From the NCBI GenBank assembly GCA_017452405.1, contig JAFTMM010000038.1, forward strand, positions 1 through 32,400: DNA of 32,400 nt, read 5' to 3'. This stretch comes from Clostridia bacterium (GTDB lineage Bacteria; Bacillota; Clostridia; Christensenellales; Pumilibacteraceae). A model generated the notes under the pieces. The model was given only the letters and a program-made list of their open reading frames with translations, was not told where the DNA came from and searched no databases. Position numbers and translations under genes: made by a program. Shown here piece after piece: positions 24,153 to 31,767 of the stretch. Position 1 is the first letter of the stretch, and each line of letters opens with the position of its first letter.

Positions 24153-25268
24153 ATGGATAAAGTAAATTTACGCCAATTTTTGTGTATAACGTTCCTCGTA
24201 GCAATCGCTATGAAGATGTTCCTGCTTCCCGTGCTAATGATGCGCGCAAGTGGTCGCGACAGTTTTCTCGCTATGATTTTCGCGCTTTCAGCCGACTTAC
24301 TGCTTATGCTCGTGGTTATTATAGCTCTGCAACTTTCGGGCGAGAAAAACGTGTTTGAGCTACTCAAAAACGCTTTTGGATCGATAGTTTCCCGAATATT
24401 ACTTCTTTTAGTCAGCGCTTTTTATACTTTCAAATTGTTCGTGGTGCTGGCTGACGTAAGAATGTTTTTCTCGACGTCGGTATACTCGTCAACAATGAGC
24501 CCCATTCATCTTTTGCCTTTTATTGCTCTACTTGTATATTTTGCTTTCAAACCTTTTTCGGCAAGCGGACGGTTAACGGAAATTATAACGCCTCTCGTGG
24601 TGGTCAGTATGCTACTATTGTGCTTTATGACTCTGCCCGAGGTGGACTTTACCAATATCCTACCCATAGCGGGCGAGGGTTTAGATAAAGCGGTGAACGG
24701 GACTTATCCGTTTGCGCTGTGGTTCGGTGACTTCACCGTACTCCTTGCGCTGTGTGGAAAGGTAAAAGGGGGTGGCGGAAAGCTGTATTTCGGACTGATC
24801 TCCGCATTTGTGGGCTTTGCGTTTATGCTCTTGTTTTCGACTACGCTGTTTTCGGCGTACGGAGATATGACCGAAGTTTTGACCTACGGACACAACATAA
24901 GCAATATGACTCAATACGGAGCAGGTAGCTATAAGTTTGGACGCATAGACCTCATAATTTACACGCTGTGGCTGTCCGCCGTCGTGCTGTCGGCAGGAAT
25001 CATGACGTTGTTCATCTGCCGATCAACCGAGTATACGCTGAGCAGTAAGATCGGTAAATGGGTTACGCTCGGAGTAGGCGTTCTTCTGTTTATAATGAGT
25101 ATAATATTCAGCGAAATGAACAGAGTAACGGAATTTATGACTACCGTGATGTGGCTACCTGCCGTAATAACGCAATACTGCTTCCCGATTATCTGCCTCA
25201 TTGCAGGAATAATCAATAAATTCAAAGAGAGGAGGAAGTGCTATGATAAAGCTGAACAGAAAGCGTAA
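24153..25268 (+). CDS. gerAB: GerA-type germinant receptor, B subunit (permease fold)
   Basis: The 371-residue membrane protein has about ten hydrophobic segments and belongs to the spore-germination permease family (APC fold). GerAB binds the germinant amino acid or sugar in the receptor. Typical parts are the start RQFLCITFLVAIA, the TLPEVDFTNILPI segment before the middle helices, and the conserved PFALWFGDF region. GAAGGAGGGCGC precedes the ATG. Its last 26 bases overlap gerAC. Confidence 0.92.
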   Translation: MDKVNLRQFLCITFLVAIAMKMFLLPVLMMRASGRDSFLAMIFALSADLLLMLVVIIALQLSGEKNVFELLKNAFGSIVSRILLLLVSAFYTFKLFVVLADVRMFFSTSVYSSTMSPIHLLPFIALLVYFAFKPFSASGRLTEIITPLVVVSMLLLCFMTLPEVDFTNILPIAGEGLDKAVNGTYPFALWFGDFTVLLALCGKVKGGGGKLYFGLISAFVGFAFMLLFSTTLFSAYGDMTEVLTYGHNISNMTQYGAGSYKFGRIDLIIYTLWLSAVVLSAGIMTLFICRSTEYTLSSKIGKWVTLGVGVLLFIMSIIFSEMNRVTEFMTTVMWLPAVITQYCFPIICLIAGIINKFKERRKCYDKAEQKA

Positions 25269-26412
25269 AAACAGCCTACTCGTACTCTTTTTCTCCGTTA
25301 TGTTTATTCTAATTTCGCTTACGCCTCTCGTTCCATCGGCTGAAGTGGAAACAAGGCTAATGGTCAACGCAATAGGCATAGACGTAGGCGAGGACGGAAT
25401 GACCGTGACGGCGGAAACTATTAACGGCGAAGAAAACGAAGTGGTATACGGCAAAGGTGATATGCTTGTTGACACCTTGCAAGACCTTAACGAAAGATAC
25501 GGACGGCGTATAGAACTCGGTCATTGCGGACTTATAGCACTCGGCTCAAACGTTACGCGCGAGGACGCTATCTGTATATTTATGAACGTACTGTCCGACG
25601 GATTGATAAACACGGGTTGTTCGGTTGTCAGCGCTTCTGGTTCGGCACGTGAATTTATAAGCAAAGCCGCTCTTCTTACCAAGTCTACGGGTGACGGCGT
25701 AAGCGGTTTTATATCGTTCACCGACAGTCAGGCGTCAATGACCGTACCGTCTATTCTGGAAGCTATGCAGGCTCTTAAATCCAAATCGGGCGTGGCGGTA
25801 ATCCCCATTCTCGGCTTTAAGGAAAAGGAAGAGGAGTCCGGTCAGAGCGGAAGCCAAGGCTCAACGACGGAGCAGGGCGCGTCGCAGAATAATCAAAGCA
25901 AGACTAAGGAAACGGAGATAGTGCCTCCCAAAACAGCAAAGATGTTAAGTCGAGAGACGTACGTGCTTGACGAGGAAATGAGCAAAGGACTGATTTGGCT
26001 ACTTCCACGAAGCAAAGACGGTATGGCGGAGGCGGAAATGGAGCTTAATAATCAAACGTACGTACTTCGTTCGGTAATTGAATCCAAAACTACCGACGTT
26101 TCCGCTAAGTTTGAGGACGTTCCCGTCATAACGGTAGGGGTGGAAACTAAGCTGAAATTAGCGCAACGCTACGCCGTACTCTCCGAGGTGGAAAAGGGGC
26201 TAAGCCTGAACGAGCTTCACGATATGATGGCAGAAGCGTATGAAAACTCGATAAGAGAAGAAGTATCACGGCTGGCAGAGCTTTCAAAAACGGACGACTT
26301 CCTCGGCTTTAAAACAAGACTGTATCGCGCCGATCCCAAGCGGTTTAACTCGTGGGACGGCGACCTGTCAAACGCGCGTATTGAGTACGATATAAAAGCT
26401 ACCGTACTTTGA
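25243..26412 (+). CDS. gerAC: GerAC-type germinant receptor C subunit lacking the lipobox cysteine
   Basis: Third receptor subunit, normally a lipoprotein on the outer face of the spore inner membrane. The 389-residue protein has an N-terminal hydrophobic signal (about 11-31) followed by SAEVETRLMVNAIGIDVGEDGMTVTAE, which aligns with the usual start of mature GerAC. There is no cysteine in the first 90 or so residues, so lipidation as in GerAC of other species is impossible. It is either secreted after cleavage near PSA or held by the uncut signal helix. A Ser/Gln/Glu-rich linker (193-226) separates the two main domains. GAGAGGAGG precedes the ATG inside gerAB. Confidence 0.88.
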   Translation: MIKLNRKRKNSLLVLFFSVMFILISLTPLVPSAEVETRLMVNAIGIDVGEDGMTVTAETINGEENEVVYGKGDMLVDTLQDLNERYGRRIELGHCGLIALGSNVTREDAICIFMNVLSDGLINTGCSVVSASGSAREFISKAALLTKSTGDGVSGFISFTDSQASMTVPSILEAMQALKSKSGVAVIPILGFKEKEEESGQSGSQGSTTEQGASQNNQSKTKETEIVPPKTAKMLSRETYVLDEEMSKGLIWLLPRSKDGMAEAEMELNNQTYVLRSVIESKTTDVSAKFEDVPVITVGVETKLKLAQRYAVLSEVEKGLSLNELHDMMAEAYENSIREEVSRLAELSKTDDFLGFKTRLYRADPKRFNSWDGDLSNARIEYDIKATVL

Positions 26413-26413
26413 T

Positions 26414-26478
26414 TTCGACGGAAAACGACGGAGAATAAGCATCTTCGGCAATTTTAGCGCTTATAAAAAAGTTATAAT
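26414..26478 (+). promoter_or_regulatory. Putative spoIIE promoter with possible Spo0A sites
   Basis: A perfect TATAAT (26473-26478) ends 8 bases before the spoIIE ATG. No -35 lies at 17 bases, but TCGGCA (26445-26450) lies 22 bases upstream. Bacillus subtilis spoIIE and spoIIG use wide 21-22 base spacing with Spo0A. Two related half-sites 10 bases apart (TTCGACGGA at 26414, AACGACGGA at 26424) recall the reversed 0A box TTCGACA. The Spo0A part is inference. Confidence 0.4.
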
Positions 26479-26486
26479 GATAAGCG

Positions 26487-28676
26487 ATGAATAGAAGTGT
26501 GATAAAAACCGTCATAGTCCACATGCTTACGCTGGCTTTCATGATAACGGCTTGTAGCGCAACAGCTTTCGGCGTTTCGCCCTTCGGGTTTTCGGCTCAT
26601 CTTGCCGTACTCTATTCGGGCGGATTGCCTCTGGCATCGCTTTACTTTTTAGTAGCGTCAATGCTTGCAAGTCCCACGCTTACGGCGTTTTGCGTTTCCG
26701 CTTCGCTAAGCGTAGTAGGCGTAATAGCCAACCTAATCATAACTTTTGCGCCTATAATGCGCAAGAAAACGTGGCGCATGATAGCCCACTCCGCCCTCCA
26801 AACGACGGGCTACGGAGTATTTCTATACCTTTTCGGCGCGCCGAGGATAATTGCTATCGTCAGCGCGCTTCTCGGTATTCTTCTCGGTATTTTAATGTCA
26901 TTTGCTACGCCTGCGCTTGCTTCGGGCGTTACGAGGATAGATACGCTGGGGAAAGCAGGACTCAGCGCCGTTTGCGTGGTGTTCTTTATGGGGATCGAAG
27001 GGATTAAAATAGTTGACTATCCCGTTGCAAGACTAATTTTCGCGCTGTTCACGCTTGCGGTAATTTCGTGCAGGGGTAACGCTTTCGTCCTCGGCGCGCT
27101 GGCGTCTTTTGGATCTGCCGTAGCCTCGGGCAGTACGGTAATTATGGCTTGCGGGGTAATGTCGGCGTTCGGTGCGATGGCGTTTGGCAAGGGCGCGCGA
27201 ATTTTGCCTGCGCTTGCCATGCCACTTGCGTATTTTGCCGTAGCGTGTTTATTCTCATACTCGTTAGACGTCGTAGGGTGGGAAATGCTTGCTATGGGGT
27301 GCGGTTGTGTAGCTTACGTCTTGCTTCCTAAAAAGGTTATTAAGGGCGTAGCGGATTATTTCCGTCCCATAGATGCGCTGACTTTGGAAATCTCTGCTTC
27401 GGGAATGGGGCGTAAACTGCCCGAACGGCTAATTCGCGCGTCCGAGGCTTTGGGCGAGATGAGCGAGCTTCTCGGCGCAGATGCGCGCGCGGACGGCGGT
27501 GTGGGTATGCGCGTAGCCGAAGCCCTTCAAGACGTTTGCTTGACGTGTGAAAAATGCGACACGTGCGCGGTTTGCGCGGATATGACTGCGCTTGCCGAGG
27601 ACTTCGTGCTCGGTGGCGCAAGGCTGAAAAATAACGTGATTTCCATGCCTTGCTCGTGTGGCGGACGTTTATTACGCGTGGCGGGCGAGATAAAGGAAAG
27701 CTTAGCAGGTAAATTGAGCGAGAGTGAAAGCGAAAGAAGGAGCGCGTCAAGCTACGCCAAACGCCTGGCATCGCTAAAAAAACTTATAGGAAAAATTTCT
27801 GCAGGGGTGGTAGAGGATTATCGCTACGACGGTGAACTTTCCGAAAGAGTTCGAAGTAATTTACCTGATGCCGGACTGCCGTGCGGTGGCGCTCTCGTTA
27901 CTGCCAAACTGTGCGGAGTGGTGCTTGTTCCAACGGACACGTCGCCCGAAACGCTGGAAAAATCTATGCGCAAAATCATAGGTAATATAAGGGTGGATAG
28001 AACGGACGAAGTTACGCCGAGCTGGACGGCAATGTCTTTTTCGCGCGCGAGCGCTCTTGACGTAGTGTACGCCGTAGCCCAATCACCCAAGCCGGGCAAT
28101 AAGGCAAGCGGTGACTCTTACTCCGCAACGCTGTGCGATAACCGCGCCCTGCTTTCGCTGTGTGACGGTAGCGGTACGGGCAAGAGCGCTTCAAGGTTGT
28201 CGCAAGCTACGCTATCGCTGATAGAAAGCCACTACAAAGCGGGGTTTGACGCGTCGGACGGAATAGCGTCTGTAAATTCTTTCCTATCATCACGCGCCTC
28301 CGAGGAGTTTTCCGCGCTTGACGTAGTGTCAATCAACCTTGAAAACGGTGAGGCGGATATTCTTAAAGCAGGTACGCCCTCGACGTACGTAATCCACGGC
28401 GACAGCCTGACCAAAATCGACGGCTCAGCGCTTCCCGTCGGAGCGTTGGAAAAAGCCTCTTATGCCTTAGCTACCAAACGCCTTACGGCAGGCGACGTGG
28501 TGATTTTAACTTCCGATGGAGTGTCCGACGCTTTGCCCGACCTGCCCGAAATTATCTCCGCGCAGTCGAGAATTAACGTGCGTAGAATGGCGGACGGAAT
28601 ACTAGCTGAAGCCGAGCGCCGTTCCTCGCACGACGATATGTCGGTGCTGGTCGCAAGGTTAATCGTGAAAAATTAA
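26487..28676 (+). CDS. spoIIE: Stage II sporulation protein E (PP2C phosphatase, sigma-F activator)
   Basis: Dephosphorylates the anti-anti-sigma factor SpoIIAA to release sigma F in the forespore and also associates with FtsZ at the polar septum. The 729-residue protein (827 in Bacillus subtilis) has about ten membrane helices (to about 281), a cytoplasmic linker region and a C-terminal PP2C domain. The metal-binding aspartates are D543 (GDSYS), D560 (CDGSG), D677 (TSDGVSD) and D716 (HDDMSV). The linker holds five cysteines at three-residue intervals (351-363) and two more at 389 and 391. No Shine-Dalgarno site precedes the ATG; the -10 box ends 8 bases before it. The gene follows gerAC after 74 bases. 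Confidence 0.94.
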   Translation: MNRSVIKTVIVHMLTLAFMITACSATAFGVSPFGFSAHLAVLYSGGLPLASLYFLVASMLASPTLTAFCVSASLSVVGVIANLIITFAPIMRKKTWRMIAHSALQTTGYGVFLYLFGAPRIIAIVSALLGILLGILMSFATPALASGVTRIDTLGKAGLSAVCVVFFMGIEGIKIVDYPVARLIFALFTLAVISCRGNAFVLGALASFGSAVASGSTVIMACGVMSAFGAMAFGKGARILPALAMPLAYFAVACLFSYSLDVVGWEMLAMGCGCVAYVLLPKKVIKGVADYFRPIDALTLEISASGMGRKLPERLIRASEALGEMSELLGADARADGGVGMRVAEALQDVCLTCEKCDTCAVCADMTALAEDFVLGGARLKNNVISMPCSCGGRLLRVAGEIKESLAGKLSESESERRSASSYAKRLASLKKLIGKISAGVVEDYRYDGELSERVRSNLPDAGLPCGGALVTAKLCGVVLVPTDTSPETLEKSMRKIIGNIRVDRTDEVTPSWTAMSFSRASALDVVYAVAQSPKPGNKASGDSYSATLCDNRALLSLCDGSGTGKSASRLSQATLSLIESHYKAGFDASDGIASVNSFLSSRASEEFSALDVVSINLENGEADILKAGTPSTYVIHGDSLTKIDGSALPVGALEKASYALATKRLTAGDVVILTSDGVSDALPDLPEIISAQSRINVRRMADGILAEAERRSSHDDMSVLVARLIVKN

Positions 28677-28705
28677 TTGCTTTTTTCCTACCGCAAGTGT
28701 ATAAT
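28677..28705 (+). promoter_or_regulatory. Promoter of the histidine phosphatase-trmL operon
   Basis: TTGCTT (28677-28682), a 17-base spacer and a perfect TATAAT (28700-28705). It begins right at the end of spoIIE. Confidence 0.7.
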
Positions 28706-28721
28706 AGCGGTGGAGAAAACT

Positions 28722-29279
28722 ATGGTTAAATTACTTATCGTCCGTCATGCAAAGACGGAATGGAACAAAACGGGTAGAATACAGGGCAGAAGCGACGTTC
28801 CCCTTGCCGAGGAAAGCAGAGAGCAGTCTGCTAAGTTATGGCAACAATTAGCGGATAAAGAAATTTCGGCGGTCTTTTCGTCGCCACTTTCACGCGCCGT
28901 GGATACTGCAAAACTTATTACTGACGGACGTTACGAAATCGTCACCGACGCAAGACTTATCGAGCGTGACTTCGGCGAGTACGAGGGCAAGACGTACGCC
29001 GAACTTAATCTTGCCGATCACGACAAGCTCTTTTTTGCGCTTGACGGAGTGAAAAACGTCGAGAAAAGCGAAAGTATTTTTAATCGCGTGCGTTCGTTTG
29101 TCGAGGACGTAAAAAAGACTTACGACGGCAAAACCGTACTCGTCGTAAGCCATGGGGTATGTATTTCGTTTTTGAAGTTTGCCTCAAACCATAAAGTATG
29201 GAATGAAAAGCTATACGATATGGGCTACGTAAAAAACCTTACGCTGACTGAAATAACGATCGGGGAGGATGAAGAATGA
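28722..29279 (+). CDS. Histidine phosphatase family (phosphoglycerate-mutase-like) protein
   Basis: The 185-residue protein has the phosphohistidine loop as LLIVRHAKTEWN (R8-H9, with A10 where glycine is usual). It also has SSPLSRAVDTA, the acid-base glutamate region LIERDFGEYEG, and the second histidine in VSHG. Family members include cofactor-dependent mutases, CobC-type and broad phosphatases; the substrate is unknown. The frame is open to 28677, but that start lies within the promoter. The ATG at 28722 is preceded by GGTGGAG and places the histidine loop at the expected distance. The stop overlaps the trmL start (ATGA). Confidence 0.9.
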   Translation: MVKLLIVRHAKTEWNKTGRIQGRSDVPLAEESREQSAKLWQQLADKEISAVFSSPLSRAVDTAKLITDGRYEIVTDARLIERDFGEYEGKTYAELNLADHDKLFFALDGVKNVEKSESIFNRVRSFVEDVKKTYDGKTVLVVSHGVCISFLKFASNHKVWNEKLYDMGYVKNLTLTEITIGEDEE

Positions 29280-29740
29280 TTTCCATCGTACTCGTAGAAC
29301 CCGAAATACCCGCTAATACCGGTAATATATCCCGCACTTGCGCTTGTACGGGTATGCCCCTTTTCCTCGTCGGCAAGCTCGGCTTTGAAATCAGCGAATC
29401 GCGAGTTAAGCGCGCAGGACTCGACTATTGGGATAAAGTACAGATAACGCGCGCGGATACTTTGGAAGAGCTGTGGGAAAAATACGGCAAAGAGAAGTTC
29501 TTTTATTTCTCCACCAAAGCGGACAAGTTATATACCGAAGTAGACTATCCCGAAGACGCCTTTCTCGTGTTCGGCAAGGAAACTAAAGGACTGCCCGAAA
29601 GCGTGATTGAAGCTAACTTAGAGAGGGCGGTGCGTATTCCCATGCGCGAAGAACTGCGCTGTCTGAACTTATCCAACAGCGTGGCAATCGGCGCCTACGA
29701 AGCGCTTCGCCGTCACGATTTCTTCGATATACTACGCTGA
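29276..29740 (+). CDS. trmL: tRNA (cytidine/uridine-34-2'-O)-methyltransferase TrmL
   Basis: SPOUT methyltransferase that adds a 2'-O-methyl group at the wobble base of tRNA-Leu. The 154-residue protein matches the minimal TrmL size. Its motifs are EPEIPANTGNISRTC (8-22), LVFGKETKGLP (about 97-107) and, in the knot, RIPMREELRCLNLSNSVAI. GGGGAGGAT precedes the ATG, which overlaps the phosphatase stop. Its 3' end overlaps the 3' end of yabQ on the other strand by 28 bases. Confidence 0.94.
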   Translation: MISIVLVEPEIPANTGNISRTCACTGMPLFLVGKLGFEISESRVKRAGLDYWDKVQITRADTLEELWEKYGKEKFFYFSTKADKLYTEVDYPEDAFLVFGKETKGLPESVIEANLERAVRIPMREELRCLNLSNSVAIGAYEALRRHDFFDILR

Positions 29741-30018
29741 GATCGTTGCTTCCTTTGCGAAAGGACAAAATGCGCAATACATATGCCTAGAATGAAGAAG
29801 ACTGCGTAAAAAACGCGAACCTCGTCGGCAAGGAGTAAACACGTTACGAGCATTACGCCCGAACCTATCACCACTGCGCAAACGTCGGTGAGCGCGTTAA
29901 ATAGCTTGCCTTTAACTTTCTTTTGGACTGAGAGTATAAAAGAATAGAGCAGACGCGTAGCGAAACCTTCTATGACGAGAATGAAAAAGAGTAATATTTC
30001 CAACCAAACCCCCGTCAT
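29713..30018 (-). CDS. yabQ: YabQ-like spore cortex biosynthesis membrane protein
   Basis: YabQ is needed for cortex formation in Bacillus subtilis and lies in the outer forespore membrane. This 101-residue protein has about three hydrophobic segments. Its middle and end (LFNALTDVCAVVIGSG, then EVRVFYAVFFILGI) follow the weakly conserved YabQ pattern, and it ends in a basic tail. The match by sequence alone is modest. The adjacent yabP with an ATGA overlap, and divIC just beyond, make it convincing. GGAGGTTGTTCCG precedes the ATG but lies inside a predicted hairpin. Confidence 0.78.
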   Translation of the reverse strand: MTGVWLEILLFFILVIEGFATRLLYSFILSVQKKVKGKLFNALTDVCAVVIGSGVMLVTCLLLADEVRVFYAVFFILGICIAHFVLSQRKQRSQRSISKKS

Positions 30019-30047
30019 CGGAACAACCTCCGAAGAAGGGGTTTTTT
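30006..30047 (+). terminator. Plus-strand terminator-like hairpin inside the yabP-yabQ junction
   Basis: On the plus strand AAACCCC (30006-30012) pairs with GGGGTTT (30038-30044), enclosing a second stem TCGGA/TCCGA (30018-30033), and six T residues follow (30042-30047). It lies 266 bases past the trmL stop and could end transcription of the phosphatase-trmL operon that runs antisense to yabQ. Confidence 0.5.
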
Positions 30048-30287
30048 AACTCCCGAGTATTGCATAAGGCTAACTTCGCCCTCAAACGTCAGACAACCGT
30101 CTGCTTCGGAGTACGAAACGATTTTAAGTCCGTTGCCTTTAACGACCAGCGCTCCGTCGCTTGTAACCGTATTAATAATGGTAGGGGAAGCGTCCACTAC
30201 TTTTTCCACGCCCGTAACGAGAGCGCGTTTTCTGCTCTCTAGCGTAATACTGTGTTTTGGCTTTATTTTGTTTTCTTTATTTTCCAC
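30015..30287 (-). CDS. yabP: YabP/YqfC family sporulation protein
   Basis: YabP is made in the mother cell and required for sporulation in Bacillus subtilis. From the GTG at 30287 the protein has 90 residues (100 in Bacillus subtilis) and shows the family pattern: KHSITLESRKRALVTGVEKV, then TSDGALVVKGNGLKIVSYSE and a closing GEVSLMQY. The frame is open to a TTG at 30353, but that lies in the divIC promoter and the extra residues are not family-like. No Shine-Dalgarno site precedes the GTG. A possible sigma-E promoter (GCATAAA, 14 bases, CGTAATAT on the minus strand) ends just 6 bases before it. The stop overlaps yabQ (ATGA). Confidence 0.85.
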   Translation of the reverse strand: MENKENKIKPKHSITLESRKRALVTGVEKVVDASPTIINTVTSDGALVVKGNGLKIVSYSEADGCLTFEGEVSLMQYSGVKKPLLRRLFR

Positions 30288-30346
30288 GCTATATATTACG
30301 TAAATAGCGCGAATTTTATGCAAAAATACCTGCCTTTTAAATTTGC

Positions 30347-30375
30347 TTGACAATAAACGCGATTTCTAATATAAT
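30347..30375 (+). promoter_or_regulatory. Consensus promoter of divIC-ppx (leaderless type)
   Basis: Perfect TTGACA (30347-30352), a 17-base spacer and perfect TATAAT (30370-30375). Only TTTACC separates the -10 box from the ATG at 30382. Confidence 0.9.
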
Positions 30376-30381
30376 TTTACC

Positions 30382-30660
30382 ATGACTGAAAAACAGAAAA
30401 AAATTACTATGATTTGTACGGTGACGGGTATGGTGCTTTTACTTATATCCGTTATTGCGCTGATTGTCAATATAATTTCACTTGTTTCTCTTGAATCAAA
30501 ACGTGCAGAACTTGAGGCGCGTAGCGCGCAACTCCAAGAAGTCATTGACTCCAACTCTGAAGAAATTACATACCGTAATACCGAAGAATATATCGAAAGA
30601 TACGCTCGTGACTACCTTAATATGAAATACGAAGACGAGGAGGTCTACGAGGCAGAGTGA
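30382..30660 (+). CDS. divIC: Septum formation initiator (DivIC/FtsB family)
   Basis: Bitopic division protein that works with FtsL and DivIB (FtsQ) at the septum. The 92-residue protein has a short cytoplasmic N-terminus, one membrane helix (about 10-33), a coiled coil (about 35-56) and a C-terminal TEEYIERYARDYLNM segment like the family motif. The upstream promoter matches the sigma-A consensus exactly. The gene has no Shine-Dalgarno site. It is divergent from yabP-yabQ, whereas in Bacillus subtilis yabP, yabQ and divIC run in one direction. Confidence 0.92.
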   Translation: MTEKQKKITMICTVTGMVLLLISVIALIVNIISLVSLESKRAELEARSAQLQEVIDSNSEEITYRNTEEYIERYARDYLNMKYEDEEVYEAE

Positions 30661-31505
30661 GTTCAGCTGTTATAGACATCGGAAGCGGTAGCGTCAGACT
30701 CCTTCTGGGAGGCAAAAAAACGACGGTAATGACTAAGCTCGGCGAAGGCCTAAATGCAGAAGGCGTGTTGTCCGAAACGGCAATAATCCGTACGGTTTCC
30801 GCAATTAAGGATCTCGCTATGACCGCACGTCTTGCGGGCGCAGAAGTGCACGCCTTTGCTACTGAAGCGGTGAGAGTCGCATCTAACCGCGGAGAGTTTC
30901 TTTCCGCAGTCAGTGCCGAATGCGCTGTGGACGTGGAAATTATAAGCGGTTACGAAGAAGCCGAGGTTGCGCTTCTCGGCGCATGTCCCGACGGTGACGC
31001 AACCGTTATCGATATAGGAGGCGCAAGCGTGGAAATAGTGTGCGGAAGCCGTGGCAATATTTCTTACGTCAAGTCGTTGCCTCTCGGCATGGTGCGACTT
31101 ACCGAACAGTCGGACGGCGCTCCCGATCTTATAAGGGCGTATTCCGTACGTGGTCTTAGTAATTACGGCAAAGTCGAAGTTCTCGGCAAGGCTATCGGAG
31201 TGGGCGGAACGTTCACCTCACTTTCCGCCATGGCGCAGGGCTTGGAAAAATACGATTCGGAAAAAGTTCAAGGATATTATCTTGACAAGGAAACGGTCGC
31301 AGGGATACGGGAAAAACTTATCGAAGCCGAAACTCCGGAAAAGATAATGGAAATTTATCCGTCCTTACCTCCGCTCCGCGCAGAACTGATCAAAGCCGGC
31401 GCAATCTTCGTGGGCGAACTATTTGACTATTTAGGCATAGACGGCGTAACGGTCAGCGAAGCCGACAATCTCGACGGATATTTAAGATATAAAGGATTAA
31501 ACTGA
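30657..31505 (+). CDS. Ppx/GppA family phosphatase (exopolyphosphatase-like)
   Basis: Member of the ASKHA fold group that hydrolyses polyphosphate or pppGpp. The 282-residue protein has the first phosphate loop VIDIGSGSVRLLLGG (5-19), the FATEAVRVASNR motif, the second loop VIDIGGASVEIV (about 117-128) and GVGGTFTSLSAM. This is the short single-domain form without a C-terminal HD part. The GTG start overlaps the divIC stop (GTGA). GAGGAGG lies about 11 bases upstream. A strong terminator follows directly. Confidence 0.9.
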   Translation: MSSAVIDIGSGSVRLLLGGKKTTVMTKLGEGLNAEGVLSETAIIRTVSAIKDLAMTARLAGAEVHAFATEAVRVASNRGEFLSAVSAECAVDVEIISGYEEAEVALLGACPDGDATVIDIGGASVEIVCGSRGNISYVKSLPLGMVRLTEQSDGAPDLIRAYSVRGLSNYGKVEVLGKAIGVGGTFTSLSAMAQGLEKYDSEKVQGYYLDKETVAGIREKLIEAETPEKIMEIYPSLPPLRAELIKAGAIFVGELFDYLGIDGVTVSEADNLDGYLRYKGLN

Positions 31506-31534
31506 AAAATCTCACTCCTAAGGGTGAGATTTTT
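31505..31534. terminator. Bidirectional terminator between ppx and the 67-residue ORF
   Basis: A 13-bp stem (AAAAATCTCACTC/GGGTGAGATTTTT, one G-U pair) with a 4-base loop begins at the ppx stop codon. It carries an A-run on one side and a T-run on the other, and ends 2 bases before the convergent gene's stop. Confidence 0.92.
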
Positions 31535-31536
31535 GT

Positions 31537-31740
31537 TTACCAATCGAGTTTGGATAACTTTTTGGAATTATTTACTTTTACGTCGTCATACTTTGCGAAA
31601 TACCGTTCTTTGAAGGATTCGGGCAGGTCGGATATGCCTTCGGATGCGATTAACTCGGCAAGTTCGTCGGGCGTAAAATCGGACAGCGAAATTTCACCGT
31701 CATAGCTGTCAAACAAGCGCATAATATCTCTTTCCGTCAT
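31537..31740 (-). CDS. Small acidic protein of unknown function
   Basis: The 67-residue protein is rich in Asp/Glu and predicted mainly helical (RDIMRLFDSYDGEIS, then FTPDELAELIASEG). It has no signal peptide, membrane segment or family that I recognise. It looks real because it has AGGAGG before the ATG, an extended -10 promoter of its own and a terminator at its end. It is a stand-alone gene divergent from hisH. Confidence 0.75.
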   Translation of the reverse strand: MTERDIMRLFDSYDGEISLSDFTPDELAELIASEGISDLPESFKERYFAKYDDVKVNNSKKLSKLDW

Positions 31741-31767
31741 AAGCGCGACCTCCTAAAACGCGCTTTC

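Noticed and set aside
27340..27771. A 143-codon minus-strand frame inside spoIIE
   Set aside because: Arg/Ser/Pro-rich antisense translation of a GC-rich part of spoIIE; no start signal or domain.
30288..30353. Upstream TTG start that would lengthen yabP by 22 residues
   Set aside because: That start lies within the consensus divIC promoter, and the added residues do not resemble YabP N-termini.
31537..31740. The 67-residue frame as a chance ORF
   Set aside because: Rejected as chance because promoter, Shine-Dalgarno site and terminator all fit it; it is kept as a gene of unknown function.
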